Assembly: GCA_002421605.1 (NCBI GenBank)
Contig: DISJ01000012.1
Span: 90,063 to 154,062, forward strand
DNA length: 64,000 nt
Reading direction: 5' to 3'
Origin: Rhodobacteraceae bacterium UBA6213
GTDB lineage: Bacteria; Pseudomonadota; Alphaproteobacteria; Rhodobacterales; Rhodobacteraceae
Positions 53,619 through 62,932 of this stretch are shown here, piece after piece. The position numbers and the translations under genes are program-made. Below the pieces are notes generated by a model. It did not search any database, was not told the DNA's origin, and saw only the letters and a list, made by a program, of their open reading frames with translations. Every line of letters starts with the position of its first letter. Positions within the stretch are counted from its first letter, which is position 1.

Positions 53619-54929
53619 ATGATGTTCAAATCCAGCGCAGCCCTGACAATCGCCTTGGGCATCGCGGCGGGCGCGGGCAATGCGGAAATCGCCGTCATCG
53701 GCACAATGCAATGGTATGGGCCCGACGCCACCCCGAAAAACCTGATCTATGACGACAATGGCCGCAGGGGGCCGGGTGGCGCGATCAGTGGCGGCCTGAT
53801 CTGGCTGGACAATTCGTATTACAGTAACAACGTCGAAGCCGACCCCTCGCTCGGCACGGGCGCCAATGCGCGCCAGTTTGCCGGGGTCATGACGCAACAC
53901 ACGGGCGAAGCGGTCATTACCCTCAGGCCCGGCTTCAGAATCGACAGCTGGGATAGCGGCTGGCGCCTGCCGCACTCGGGAACCAATCCGCTGAACAACC
54001 CGCCGGATTCCGAGATGCTGCATCTGGTGGTCGACGAGCTTGGCAACCCGCCGGGGGCTACGTTCAGCAGCAGCAGCGTTTTTGCGAACCTCATGACGCA
54101 ATTGCCGACCGAACCCGGCGGCGGATACTTCGCCTATTGGCTGGAACAGGACGCGCCATCGCAGCGGGGAACCGAGATCAACTACAACACGCGCACCGGC
54201 AAACAGCAGACCACGCCCGAGCTGTTTCATGGCGGCTATGTGGTTTTCGTGCGCAGTGCGACCGTGTCCTATGACCCGACCGCACCGGGTGCCGCGAGCA
54301 GGCCGCCGGTTGCCAACCCGGTCGAGGGAAACGCTGCCAGCGCGGGCGACAGCGCCGACCTTGATGCCTACCGCTACCTGTTCGACTACGCGCCGGCGGC
54401 GGGAATGGCATCTGCCGATATCGTCGGCATGGCCATCGCCGGGTCAAACGACCACGTTTATGCGTGGTATCGCAACGGTATGGTCAGTTCCGGCACCTCG
54501 TCGGACCTTGACCAATACCGCGCGCCCTATGCCTATTCGCTGCCCCCCGGCAAGACCCCGGCGGATATCGTGGGCATGGGCATCGCAGGCTCGAACGACC
54601 GCGTCTATGCGTGGTATCGCGACGGCACGGTCAGCGCCGGCAGTACTGCCGACCTCGACGGTCAGGTGGCGCCGTATCCCTATTCGTTGCCCCCCGGCAA
54701 AGCCCCGGCCGACATCGTGGAAATGGGCATCGCCGGGTCTAACGACCATGTCTATGCATGGTATGACGATGGCACGGTCAGTTCCGGGACCTCGTCCGAC
54801 CTCGACCAATACCGCGCGCCCTACCGCTATACACTGCCGCTGAGCAAGACGCCGCAGGACATCGTCGGCATCGGCATCGCGGGCTCGAATGATCGCATCT
54901 ACACGTGGTATCGCTCGTTCATCCGCTGA
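53619..54929 (+). CDS. Secreted protein with the same 49-residue repeats
   Basis: 436 residues. Signal peptide to about residue 22 (ALTIALGIAAGAGNA). The N-terminal domain (24-235) is unassigned, with IGTMQWYGPDATPKNLIYDD and GGYFAYWLEQDAPSQRG. From residue 243 four repeats like those of the protease follow (IAGSNDHVYAWYRNGMVSSG, LPPGKTPADIVGMG), ending IYTWYRSFIR. AAAAAGGAGGGTCGA precedes ATG 53619. It probably shares a ligand or surface with the protease upstream and may be its partner or substrate-recognition factor. Confidence 0.75.
   Translation: MMFKSSAALTIALGIAAGAGNAEIAVIGTMQWYGPDATPKNLIYDDNGRRGPGGAISGGLIWLDNSYYSNNVEADPSLGTGANARQFAGVMTQHTGEAVITLRPGFRIDSWDSGWRLPHSGTNPLNNPPDSEMLHLVVDELGNPPGATFSSSSVFANLMTQLPTEPGGGYFAYWLEQDAPSQRGTEINYNTRTGKQQTTPELFHGGYVVFVRSATVSYDPTAPGAASRPPVANPVEGNAASAGDSADLDAYRYLFDYAPAAGMASADIVGMAIAGSNDHVYAWYRNGMVSSGTSSDLDQYRAPYAYSLPPGKTPADIVGMGIAGSNDRVYAWYRDGTVSAGSTADLDGQVAPYPYSLPPGKAPADIVEMGIAGSNDHVYAWYDDGTVSSGTSSDLDQYRAPYRYTLPLSKTPQDIVGIGIAGSNDRIYTWYRSFIR
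54345..54926 (+). repeat. 49-residue repeat array of the companion protein
   Basis: Four units with the same consensus as the protease array; units 1, 2 and 4 are closest (YRAPYAYSLPPGKTPADIVG). The shared terminal form (IYTWYRSFIR against VYTWFKPYLR) shows that both arrays ended alike before they separated. Confidence 0.85.
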
Positions 54930-55195
54930 ATTGCGGCGATCCGGTCGATGCGCTGGCGCAAGCATCCCGGCGGCGGCGGCCTGCGCCTGCAGCCCGCAGG
55001 GTCCTTCAGCGGGTCAAGCATGCATCGGAAAAGCCTGCAAAATTAGTTCGCTACGAATGCGAACTCCTGCGCAATTGATGGTCCCGGCAGAGCGCGTGCC
55101 TTGGTTTCCGCCAGGCTAGCGCCTATCATAGCTCCATTCTTCGCTCAGTCCTTGCGCTGAATGGGCCCTACGCAATTGTACCCCTAAGGCCCCCC
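54930..55195. other. Intergenic region within the prophage remnant
   Basis: About 265 bases between the repeat protein and the next phage gene. No coding feature convinces me. Confidence 0.4.
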
Positions 55196-55600
55196 ATGCC
55201 CCGCTTCCCCGACTGGCCCCACCGCCTTGCCGCGGCGATCACGGCTGCCCGCGCAACCCCCTTCGCCTGGAGCCTGCACGACTGCCCGACCTTTGCGTTT
55301 GACACCCGCCGGGCGCTGACTGGCGAGGCTGCGGCGACGCTGAGGCGGGGGCAGTATCGCAGCTACCGCGACGGGCTGTGGCTGATGCGGCGGCTGGGGT
55401 AGGGCTCGCTTTCAGCGATGGGCGATGCGCTCTTGGGCGCGCCGCTCGTCAGCCCCTTGCTCGCACAGCGCGGCGACATCGTGCTTGGCCCCGGCGGCCG
55501 CGACTTCGGCGTCTGCCTCGGCGCGTCTGCCGTGGGCATGGCCCCCGCGGGGCTGATCACGCTGCCGCTTACCACCTGCACCCGTGCCTGGAGAGTGTGA
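55196..55600 (+). pseudogene. Phage DUF6950/NlpC-like tail protein with nonsense codon
   Basis: Frame from ATG 55196: FPDWPHRLAAAITAARATPF, AWSLHDCPTFAFDTRRALTG (Cys of an NlpC/P60-like fold), RRLG, then TAG at 55400-55402 where related proteins have Trp (TGG). The same frame continues GSLSAMGDALLGAPL, RGDIVLGPGGRDFGVCLGAS to the stop at 55600. One base change (TGG to TAG) would explain the interruption. Full length would be 134 residues. Confidence 0.7.
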
Positions 55601-55603
55601 CCG

Positions 55604-56710
55604 ATGCCGTTTCTTGCGCCCGTCATCACCGCCGTGGCGGGCTGGGTTGGCACGACCCTTGCTGCGGGCGGCATTGGCGCGATGCTGCTGCGGCTCGGCG
55701 GCTCGCTGCTCTTTAGCTACGCCTCGCAGGCGCTGATGCCAAAGCCGAAAACGCCCGCGCGCACGGTGACGGTACGCGCCCCGGTGATGCCGCGCGATCT
55801 CGTCTATGGCCGCGCCCGCAAGGGCGGGGTGATCGTGTTCCTGCATGCCTCGGGGGCAAAGAGCCAGTATCTGCACCTTGTGGTGGTGCTGGCCGCACAC
55901 CGGGTGAAAGCCATTGGCGCGATCTGGTTCGAAGGCGAGATGGCAGTGGATGCTGCGGGCGTGGCGGTACGCCTCGCCGCTGGTGGCAGCGAGCCGCGCT
56001 ATGGCTGCAATGGTGCCGTCTCGCTTTCCCAGGACCCCAAGACGGTGATCGAGGCGATGCTGAGCGCCATGGCGGGGCGGGTGGCGCATGCGGGCGGTGC
56101 CTGGCGGCTGATGGCGGGGGCGTATCGGCTGCCGGGGGTGACGCTCACCGCCGATGACGTACGCGCAGGCGGCATGGTGCTCGCCACGCGCATAAGCCGC
56201 GCCGAGAGTTTCAACGCGGTGCGCGGCCAGTTCGTGAGCCCCGAGAACGACTGGCAGGCGGATTACTTTCCGGCGGTGACCAGCGAGGTCTACCGCACTG
56301 AGGATGGCGGCGAAGAGGCCTGGCGGGATCTGTCACTGCCGTTCACGATCTCGTCCTCGGCAGCACAGCGCCTCGCCAAGATCGAGCTTGAGCGCGCACG
56401 CCGCCAGATGAGCCTGCGCATTGCGGGCAAACTTTCCGCCTGGGCCGCCGCGGTGGGCGAGACGGTGCTGATCGACTATCCGCGCTGGGGCTTTGCCGCC
56501 AAACCCTTCGAGGTGCAGAGCGTCAGCCTCGATCTTACCGCTTCCGGCGACGGCCCGGCGCTGCTGCCCGAACTGATGCTGCGCGAGACCTCGCCGCTGG
56601 TCTATGACTGGGACGCCTCGGAAGAGGCAATCTATGGGTCACATTGCCGAACGGCGACCGCGTCTCGCCAGCGCTTGCGGGTTGGTCGAATGCGGATGGG
56701 TTCACGTTAA
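55604..56710 (+). pseudogene. Phage tail tip protein (J-like), C-terminus out of frame
   Basis: 368 codons. MPFLAPVITAVAGWVGTTLA, then a glycine-rich hydrophobic start, MPRDLVYGRARKGGVIVFLH, AIGAIWFEGEMAV and LMLRETSPLVYDWDASEEAI, all typical of tail tip proteins of the lambda-J/GTA type. Near 56640 a one-base shift diverts the frame; LPNGDRVSPA continues in the +1 frame, where the usual C-terminus should lie. The present C-terminus (HCRTATASRQRLRVGRMRMG) is out-of-frame sequence. Confidence 0.7.
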
Positions 56711-57048
56711 GCGAGGTGGCGGAGCCCGAACCCGCCACTCCCACGCCCGAGGTTCTGCGCGCCGCACTCCCCGCGCTCAGCCGCCGTCAGGTGTTCTTTG
56801 GCCTCGTGGCGTCGGGGCTCGCGACTGCGCCGGAGGTACTGGCGATCTCCGCCACCGGCACCGTTCCCGCCGTGATCGAGGCTGCCTTCGCGGCGATGCC
56901 AGAGCCGCAGCAGAGCTACGCGCGCATCACCTTCGCGGAGTTCACCGTTGCGCAACGTCTCGATCCGACCACGCTCTTGCTGCAGGCGGCGGGTGGGCTG
57001 ACCGACGCCGAGTTCGACGCGTTTTTCGTGGAGTTTGTGAAGCTGTGA
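56644..57048 (+). CDS. Phage tail-associated protein fused to tip-protein remnant
   Basis: 134 codons open from 56644. The first 20 or so (LPNGDRVSPALAGWSNADGF) belong to the tip protein read in the wrong frame; the rest (AALPALSRRQVFFGLVASGL, then EVLAISATGTVPAVIEAAFA and LTDAEFDAFFVEFVKL) is a complete small phage protein common after tail genes in Rhodobacterales prophages. A deletion probably joined them. The true start is unclear. Confidence 0.55.
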   Translation: MPNGDRVSPALAGWSNADGFTLSEVAEPEPATPTPEVLRAALPALSRRQVFFGLVASGLATAPEVLAISATGTVPAVIEAAFAAMPEPQQSYARITFAEFTVAQRLDPTTLLLQAAGGLTDAEFDAFFVEFVKL

Positions 57049-57156
57049 CGGGCTGGCAGTGTCGGGGCGTTGAAGGCGCATGCCGCCTACACGTCGCGCC
57101 CCGCCGCGCGCAATCTCGCCGCCAAACTCTTTCGACACGACCCCTGGAGACATCCG

Positions 57157-57417
57157 ATGCTGCCCGACTGGGAGACCCTGCAAAAGACCTGGCCGCTGCG
57201 CGCCGCCCTCGCCGCGCTCTGGGCGCGCATCGAGGTCGCCCGTGCCCTTGGCCGCGCGCAGGTGCGGCAGAGTGCGGCTGACCCCACGCGCCTCGAGGCC
57301 CGCGTAAACACCATGGAGACGGTCAATGACGCCCAACGCCAGATGCTGGAGGCTGCGGCACGCCGCCCCGCTGATCGCGATGCTGTGGTTAGGCGCCTGC
57401 GCAATGGGCGGTTCTGA
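57157..57417 (+). CDS. Phage small protein, possible inner spanin-like
   Basis: 86 residues: MLPDWETLQKTWPLRAALAA, then LWARIEVARALGRAQVRQSA and a C-terminal AVVRRLRNGRF. GGAGA precedes ATG 57157. It overlaps the lipoprotein remnant that follows in another frame, the layout of Rz/Rz1 genes, but it lacks an obvious N-terminal anchor. Naming it a spanin is tentative. Confidence 0.5.
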   Translation: MLPDWETLQKTWPLRAALAALWARIEVARALGRAQVRQSAADPTRLEARVNTMETVNDAQRQMLEAAARRPADRDAVVRRLRNGRF

Positions 57418-57541
57418 GGGGGTTGGGTCGGCGCGTGCCCGTCGGTGCTGGCGTACAGCCGGGCCGAGCAGGTGCAGGCGGTGGTGGTCAGGATGCTCGC
57501 CGACTATGCAGTGATGCGGGAGCAGGCGCGGGCGTGTAGGT
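57346..57541 (+). pseudogene. Frameshifted phage lipoprotein (o-spanin-like)
   Basis: One frame gives HAAPLIAMLWLGACAMGGSEG with a lipobox (LGAC). About 57420-57430 the frame changes; the other frame gives CPSVLAYSRAEQVQAVVVRM and LADYAVMREQARACR, the usual C-terminus of such phage lysis proteins, with a stop at 57541. A one-base indel explains it. Confidence 0.5.
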
Positions 57542-57547
57542 GACGAG

Positions 57548-57610
57548 CGGGCCGGGCCATGCCCTGCGGGAAGCGCCATACGCCTCAACCGCCGCAGCAG
57601 GCCCGGCCCG
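57548..57610. repeat. Long stem-loop: 11-bp perfect inverted repeat
   Basis: CGGGCCGGGCC at 57548-57558 and its exact complement GGCCCGGCCCG at 57600-57610, with 41 bases between them. It starts 7 bases after the last phage stop codon and may be a transcription terminator or recombination site at the right edge of the remnant. Confidence 0.55.
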
Positions 57611-57799
57611 GTTCACACATTCTCGGTTTCAAGGAGCGGCAGAGACTTACTGCGCGCATATGATGGCATGCGCCGTTACTGCGTGTCGCGATTCGAAATG
57701 GGCACAATTGTGCACCCACTCCGAATGAATACTGGGCGGTTCTGAACAGGTTTGGTGTGTTTTCCAAGTGTTTTTCCGCCTCTGCTGTACTGCCACTGA

Positions 57800-58669
57800 C
57801 CCGGCGCCAGGCCAGTCAGAATTCTGCGCGCGTTGTCCGGGCGAGGAAGAAGGGGGCATAATCCGGTGTGCCGAACAGGTTTCCCATCTCGACGCAGACG
57901 GGGTCCGAAAGCCTTGGATTATGCCTGTCTCCAGTATCCGCCTGCCGAATGGCTGCAAGCGGTAGATTTTGCCGGGGTTGGCGTCGGTCCAGCGCAGGGA
58001 TGTAACCTCAACGGCGTCTCCCTCGGCGTCAAATGTGAACAGCATCGGCGCCAGATCGGGGGCGTCGGCGAACCGAACCTCGGCGGTGTCTGGGCCTGTC
58101 TGGCTCCATTGCGCACCGGATTGCGGCAGCAGGCTTGCGGGCGCCCAGATCGACTCCATCATCACCCGCGTCGCGGCGGCGCGGGCATGGTCATCGGTCC
58201 TGCCAACACGGGCGAGCGGGATCAGGCCACGCAGCCAGAACTTGGTCCAGCTGTCGACCGTCCCCTCTCCGGGCACATGGTAGCCATCCGATCCAGCGAA
58301 ACGCATGAAGCCTGATCCGACTGCAGCGCGCCAAACGAAGCCCTGTGCGGGAGGCGCGAGGATCTGCTGGGCGGTCATCGGCATTTCGGTGCCGTTCATG
58401 ATGAAACCGCCCTCCATTTCCAGCCTCACCACGCGGTGCAGGGGCGTGCCCGGCTCGATTGTGCGCGCGAACTAGCGCTGCGCGACTTCAGGCAGGTCGG
58501 CAACCATTGCTAGGCTGTAGCGGGGCGGGTCGGTTTCGCGCGCGCCCTCCAGCGTCGTCCAGACCGACCGCATCTGAGCCCGATTGCGGGAATGCACCCA
58601 GACGCCAAAGACAATGGCGACCAGTAGCAGTGAAGCCGTGGCGAGGAGGGTAAGCTTGAGGAGAGTCAT
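57800..58669 (-). pseudogene. DUF6544-family protein with several lesions
   Basis: ATG 58669 gives a membrane anchor (LKLTLLATASLLLVAIVFG), then DLPEVAQR, TAG at 58472-58474, and the same frame continues FARTIEPGTPLHRVVRLEME, APPAQGFVWRAAVGSGFMRF and YHVPGEGTVDSWTKFWLRGL, typical of DUF6544. Near the 3' end the frame slips twice (QPFG then GGYWRQA, then MGNLFGTPDYAPFFLAR in a third frame). The remaining open frame to 57647 is out-of-frame tail. A decayed gene. Confidence 0.7.
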
Positions 58670-58754
58670 CGATTATTTACCAGAGTTTTCGGCAAAAGCC
58701 GGCCTTGCCAGCACAGGGCGGCGCGTCGGGTACCGGACACGCGCATCAACCGCC

Positions 58755-59579
58755 TTATCCGGGAAAAACCTCGCTCACGGCGGCTTTCCGCGAAAACATC
58801 GCGCCCCGGTTCAGCCATACGATAATCGCCGCGACCGCCGCGAAGAAGATCGTGTCGTAGGGCTGCGCGTCGGGCCAGAGCGGGTTGTTCAACTGAAAAT
58901 GGAACAAGACCGGCAGCAGGATGCTGCCTTTCGCGGCATTGAACATCGGGGTGACAATCAGGCTGACCGAGACCGTTCCGATGAAGAACGGGAGAAAGCT
59001 CCAGTCGCTTTGCGGGGTTCCGCCCAGCATGAACGCCGGAAAATGCCACAGACCCCAGATCAGACCGAGGATGATCGAGGCCATGAAGGGCGTCATCTTG
59101 CGTTGCAGCAAGGGTAATGCGTACCCGCGCCAGCCGACCTCTTCCATCGGACCAAGGACGGCCATGAAAGCCATCGCGCCCAGCATCGCGCCGAAGCTGG
59201 GAAACGGAAATGTTAACTCTGCGAGGTTCCCCTTCACCGCCGACCCGGCGAAAAACGCCAGCGGGATCACCACCAGCAAGACCGCGTACCAACCCGGGTG
59301 GCAGCGCCAGAGCAGAAGGCGCGAAAGAAACTGCCCAAGACCACGCAGGCCACCGAACCATATCACCAGCACGACCGCGGCAATCGCTGGCGAATAGACC
59401 GCGGTGATGAACAGCGGGTGCGTGGTGGAAACCGGCCCAAAGATGCCTTCCAGCGTCTGCGGCACGATGAACAGCAGGCTGAACAGCCCCCAGGCAAGCC
59501 CGAAGGCGATCAGCAGAAACGGAAACAGCGACGCCACTGAGACGCCCTGACGTGATGATGTGGTTACGGTGAGGCTCAT
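58755..59579 (-). CDS. CPBP-family intramembrane metalloprotease
   Basis: 274 residues, about eight helices. Motifs are EEVGWRGYALPLL (EExxxR-type with the catalytic glutamates), GLIWGLWHFPAFML (His) and LFHFQLNN (His). ATG 59579 (MSLTVTTSSRQG) follows GGGAAGG. Members are CAAX prenyl-protease homologues or immunity proteins; the partner is unknown. It is complete, unlike the CPBP remnant at 13.7 kb. Confidence 0.88.
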   Translation of the reverse strand: MSLTVTTSSRQGVSVASLFPFLLIAFGLAWGLFSLLFIVPQTLEGIFGPVSTTHPLFITAVYSPAIAAVVLVIWFGGLRGLGQFLSRLLLWRCHPGWYAVLLVVIPLAFFAGSAVKGNLAELTFPFPSFGAMLGAMAFMAVLGPMEEVGWRGYALPLLQRKMTPFMASIILGLIWGLWHFPAFMLGGTPQSDWSFLPFFIGTVSVSLIVTPMFNAAKGSILLPVLFHFQLNNPLWPDAQPYDTIFFAAVAAIIVWLNRGAMFSRKAAVSEVFPG

Positions 59580-59709
59580 CGGAATGCCTTCCCGGATCCT
59601 TGGCGTTGCCATGCCAAATACCGCTAGGGCCAGCCGCAACGCCTGGCGCAGGCCCGCGAAAACTGGCACGTTCGCTAACAAATTCCCGCCGCGCCCGCGT
59701 TGATCTGGA

Positions 59710-60666
59710 TCACGCCGCCCCTCGCACGAAACCGGTGGTTTCGGCTGCAAAATCGTCATCATGGCCCAGCCAGATGTGGCCGCCCTGCGGATAGATCACG
59801 AGCTTCGAACCCGAGATGCGCGATTGCAGCAAACGCGCGGTTTCGGCGGTGCCGAAAAGGTCATCCTCGCAGGACAGAAGCAGGGTCGGAACCGTGATCC
59901 GCTCGTATGCCGTCAAACTCGGGGTGCCCGCCCAGAACCCGTCGGTGCGCAGCCCGTCAACCTTGCGGCTGATCGGCAAAAGTTGCTTGAGGATAACCTC
60001 GGCGCGGCGCCCTTCGGCGTCATCCACGATATCGAGAAGCGCAGGATCGGTGGCCAGCAAGGTGCGGATCATCTGGCGCTGCGCAAAAGCGGAAAGCGCC
60101 CAGAACCAGCGATCGGAACCCAGCACCGCGTTCACCGCCATCCGTTGCAGCGCCGAGAACTCGACCGGGTCGCGGCCCGTCAGGTTTGCCGCGGGAACCA
60201 TGAGGATCAGATGCGAACAGCGGTCAGGATGGCGCAGCGCGAACTCGGCCGCCGTCAGCGCGCCCGCCGACCCACCTGCAACGGGAATGCGATCAAGGCC
60301 AAGGTGGTCAAGCAGCTCGACCAGCACATCCGCCTGATGCACGGGCGATGCATCATCCGGGAAGGTGCTGCGCAAATAGCCAAACCGTGAAGGCGCGACA
60401 ATCTGAAAACCCTTCTCCCGCAGTTTGCTGGCGAACAGAAGGCCCTGATCAAACCCACCGCCGGTGCCGTAGATCATCATCAAGGGTGCGCCGGAACCCG
60501 CCACGGCATATTCCATGGCGCCCGCGGTTGTCGCGAAGACCGAGCTCTGCCCGTGCAAACGCGAGTCTACCTGCGTCAACGCCTCGCCATACGCCCCGGC
60601 ACCATAGCCGCCGCCGGCCACCGCGATGCCACCCAAAGCCGTCAGAACGCCCCGCCGGGAAATCAT
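59710..60666 (-). CDS. Alpha/beta hydrolase with Tat-type signal
   Basis: 318 residues. ATG 60666 gives MISRRGVLTALGGIAVAGGG, a twin-arginine signal. The nucleophile elbow is AGGSAGALTAA (S133), the acid lies near LLLSCEDDLFG, and the base in QGGHIWLGHDD. An esterase or related hydrolase acting in the periplasm; substrate unknown. It is 130 nt upstream of the CPBP gene on the same strand. Confidence 0.85.
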   Translation of the reverse strand: MISRRGVLTALGGIAVAGGGYGAGAYGEALTQVDSRLHGQSSVFATTAGAMEYAVAGSGAPLMMIYGTGGGFDQGLLFASKLREKGFQIVAPSRFGYLRSTFPDDASPVHQADVLVELLDHLGLDRIPVAGGSAGALTAAEFALRHPDRCSHLILMVPAANLTGRDPVEFSALQRMAVNAVLGSDRWFWALSAFAQRQMIRTLLATDPALLDIVDDAEGRRAEVILKQLLPISRKVDGLRTDGFWAGTPSLTAYERITVPTLLLSCEDDLFGTAETARLLQSRISGSKLVIYPQGGHIWLGHDDDFAAETTGFVRGAA

Positions 60667-61200
60667 GTGATGCCTGCCTTCTCGTGTCCGGCCAGCGTGA
60701 CGGTGGGCCAGTGCTGACACGGGTGCTGCAAATCCGGTCTTGCGCGCCAACCTTACTGCAAGCTTCGGCAAGGCTCGTCAAATCAGCGAAACCTCGCCCC
60801 CGCGAGCAGGCGCGTCACCAAAGACGCCCAACCGGCACGCCACCAAACGAGCAGATACTCCCGCGGTCGAGCAGCTTCATTGATGTGCATCAACCTCCGC
60901 CTTGAGCAATCGACCGACACCCAAGAATATCGCAAGCGTCAGGAACCAATGCGTGTTCAGGCGCGGGGCAACGGGTGGTGCCATTTGGCTAATCGCAACG
61001 GACCCCGTAGTCTGCAACCGATAGATGTTCAAGCTCATCGAGCAAATCCCAATAACGGTCGTTGAAAATAGCAACGCCGTCGCTCGGGAGGTGCGTGGGA
61101 TACACCCACCAGCACATTCTTGGATACTTTAGCGTTGCGCCCTACGCATCATTTTAAAACGTTGCAGATAGGTCTCTGCGAATTGCGTATTTCCGGTAGG
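60667..61200. other. Intergenic region with an FNR-type palindrome
   Basis: About 530 bases. It contains a possible small minus-strand gene (60877-61074; THWFLTLAIFLGVGRLLK is hydrophobic) with weak support, and a perfect FNR-like site listed separately. No RNA gene seen. Confidence 0.4.
60880..60893. promoter_or_regulatory. FNR/FnrL-type palindrome
   Basis: TTGAT, GTGC, ATCAA: an exact match to the consensus TTGAT-N4-ATCAA. It is 214 nt upstream of the Tat hydrolase start, further than usual, so its target is uncertain. Confidence 0.45.
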
Positions 61201-62514
61201 TCACAGGGCCAGCGTGAAATAGTCCGCTTGGAAGTTATCTTCCATGCCCGTGGAACAGAACCCCATCGACATGTTACTGGTGCCAGAGATCTCGCCGCCA
61301 GCCACAAAGGCAGCACCCTGGATGCCATCTGCATTGGCGCTGAAGTCAATATCTTCCATGGAAAGCAACTGGCTACCATAGACCTGAATACCGCTGGGGA
61401 AACTAATCGACCCCATGGTCACCAGTTGAACCCCGCCCCCAGGCGCGCAATTGTCGTCTTTTCCGATGACCAGGCCGGACGAAGCAGTCATAGATTGGGC
61501 ACTAGTGTTAGTGGTCGCAATCACCGAGTTCTGAAGAACTACGCCAGATTCGAACTTGGTTTTGCAATCGCTGATCAGCACCACATCCGTGACCACGGTA
61601 CCATTCTTAATGGTCAATGCTGCGCCTCCGTTGCAAGAATAGGTGTGAAGACGGCCTGGGGTCAGATCGTCCTGGTAAATGTTACGGTCTTTCAAAGCGA
61701 TAGGAGCAGTTGAGGTGATGTAGTCAGGCCGGTAGTTATCATCAAGCGTTTTGAGGCCTCCGATTATGTCTTCGATCCGTTCGATGATACGAATGTTCCA
61801 CGAACCTTCGCGCAGCGCTTCGGACAAACCCGCATTCGTTTTATAGCCCGAATTTGGCAGATCTAGGTCGTCTAGATTAGACATTGATACCACTGTGCCG
61901 GGCTCAAAGTAGTTATTGCTATTCAGCGAAACATAGCTGTTAGAGTGGATGCAGAAACCTGCAGTGTAAACGTTGTTGCTCTGGAGATCGACTTTCTGCT
62001 GCGCAACAAAGCCTTCTCGCAGGCAGGTCGGTGTATAGGTAACAAAAACCGATTGCACATTAAGGGTCCATTCCTCAAGACCAACCAGCTTTAGCAGAAA
62101 GGTTCTGACCCCGTTGCCGTTCTCAGCATTGCGTCGCGCAATGACGCGTACGGCCGAGTTCAAATCCTCATCTGGCGTGAACTGCATCGCGTCGTGATCA
62201 AAGACGCCAAATTCGATATTTTCCGGGGCAATGACATAACCATAGCGTTCCGCCGGCATGTTCAGTTCCGCGACATCTAGCGCCAACGCTCTTGCATCAT
62301 CTTCGCTGTGCAATTCGCGTTCCAGCAAGGCCGCATGGGCCGCCGCGTCCGCAGCAATCTGCAATTGGGTTCGGGCGGCCATCACGTTACCGGTATCGAT
62401 CGCATAGCCTGCTAGCATTAGAATTGGCAACATAAGCATGAGCGACAACACTGTAATGCCGCCATCCTGATCCGCACAGAAGTTGCGGATATCAGCGCGC
62501 TTTACCATAGGCAT
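61201..62514 (-). CDS. TadG-like pilus assembly protein
   Basis: 437 residues. The N-terminus (CADQDGGITVLSLMLMLPIL, MLAGYAIDTGNVMAARTQLQ) is the TadE/G-type class III signal followed by one helix and the YAIDxGNV motif. A long extracytoplasmic domain follows, rich in Asn/Ser (VDLQSNNVYTAGFCIHSNSY), with many cysteines. It starts 1-2 nt after the TadE-like gene. It probably takes part in Flp/Tad pilus or surface assembly, but no other tad genes are in the window. Confidence 0.82.
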   Translation of the reverse strand: MPMVKRADIRNFCADQDGGITVLSLMLMLPILMLAGYAIDTGNVMAARTQLQIAADAAAHAALLERELHSEDDARALALDVAELNMPAERYGYVIAPENIEFGVFDHDAMQFTPDEDLNSAVRVIARRNAENGNGVRTFLLKLVGLEEWTLNVQSVFVTYTPTCLREGFVAQQKVDLQSNNVYTAGFCIHSNSYVSLNSNNYFEPGTVVSMSNLDDLDLPNSGYKTNAGLSEALREGSWNIRIIERIEDIIGGLKTLDDNYRPDYITSTAPIALKDRNIYQDDLTPGRLHTYSCNGGAALTIKNGTVVTDVVLISDCKTKFESGVVLQNSVIATTNTSAQSMTASSGLVIGKDDNCAPGGGVQLVTMGSISFPSGIQVYGSQLLSMEDIDFSANADGIQGAAFVAGGEISGTSNMSMGFCSTGMEDNFQADYFTLAL

Positions 62515-62515
62515 G

Positions 62516-62932
62516 TCAGTTCTCCGCCATGTGTTGTGATGTGACTGTTAATGACAGCGAATCGAACGCGCCGATGAGACGGGTCGCCGTCAAATCCGCC
62601 AACGGCACCGAAACGGAGCTGTGAATAACACCCGAGACGAGCGTCGTCTCAGCTGTCGCGTTAGAAGTAAGCCCGGTGATTTGCGCCAAGATTGCGGCCT
62701 CTGCGTCATCCGCCGAAGTAATGCGGCCAATGGAAACAGCACGATTGGTATCTTGAACCACCCGCAGAATCTGGGCCTGACCGCCAAAAACCAAAGCCAC
62801 GTCGGCCAGCATCGCGAAAAGAAAGACGAATACAGGCAGCCACAGAACCGCTTCAATGGTAGCAGCGCCGCTTTCCGAACCGGCAAAACGGTGAATTCTA
62901 TAGGCGCAACCGCGACACCATGCCTGGCCCAT
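62516..62932 (-). CDS. TadE-like minor pilin
   Basis: 138 residues with ESGAATIEAVLWLPVFVFLF, the TadE prepilin-like segment, and a short C-terminal domain (ITSADDAEAAILAQITGL). It is directly upstream of the TadG gene and co-transcribed. The start is uncertain (62932 used). Confidence 0.8.
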   Translation of the reverse strand: MGQAWCRGCAYRIHRFAGSESGAATIEAVLWLPVFVFLFAMLADVALVFGGQAQILRVVQDTNRAVSIGRITSADDAEAAILAQITGLTSNATAETTLVSGVIHSSVSVPLADLTATRLIGAFDSLSLTVTSQHMAEN

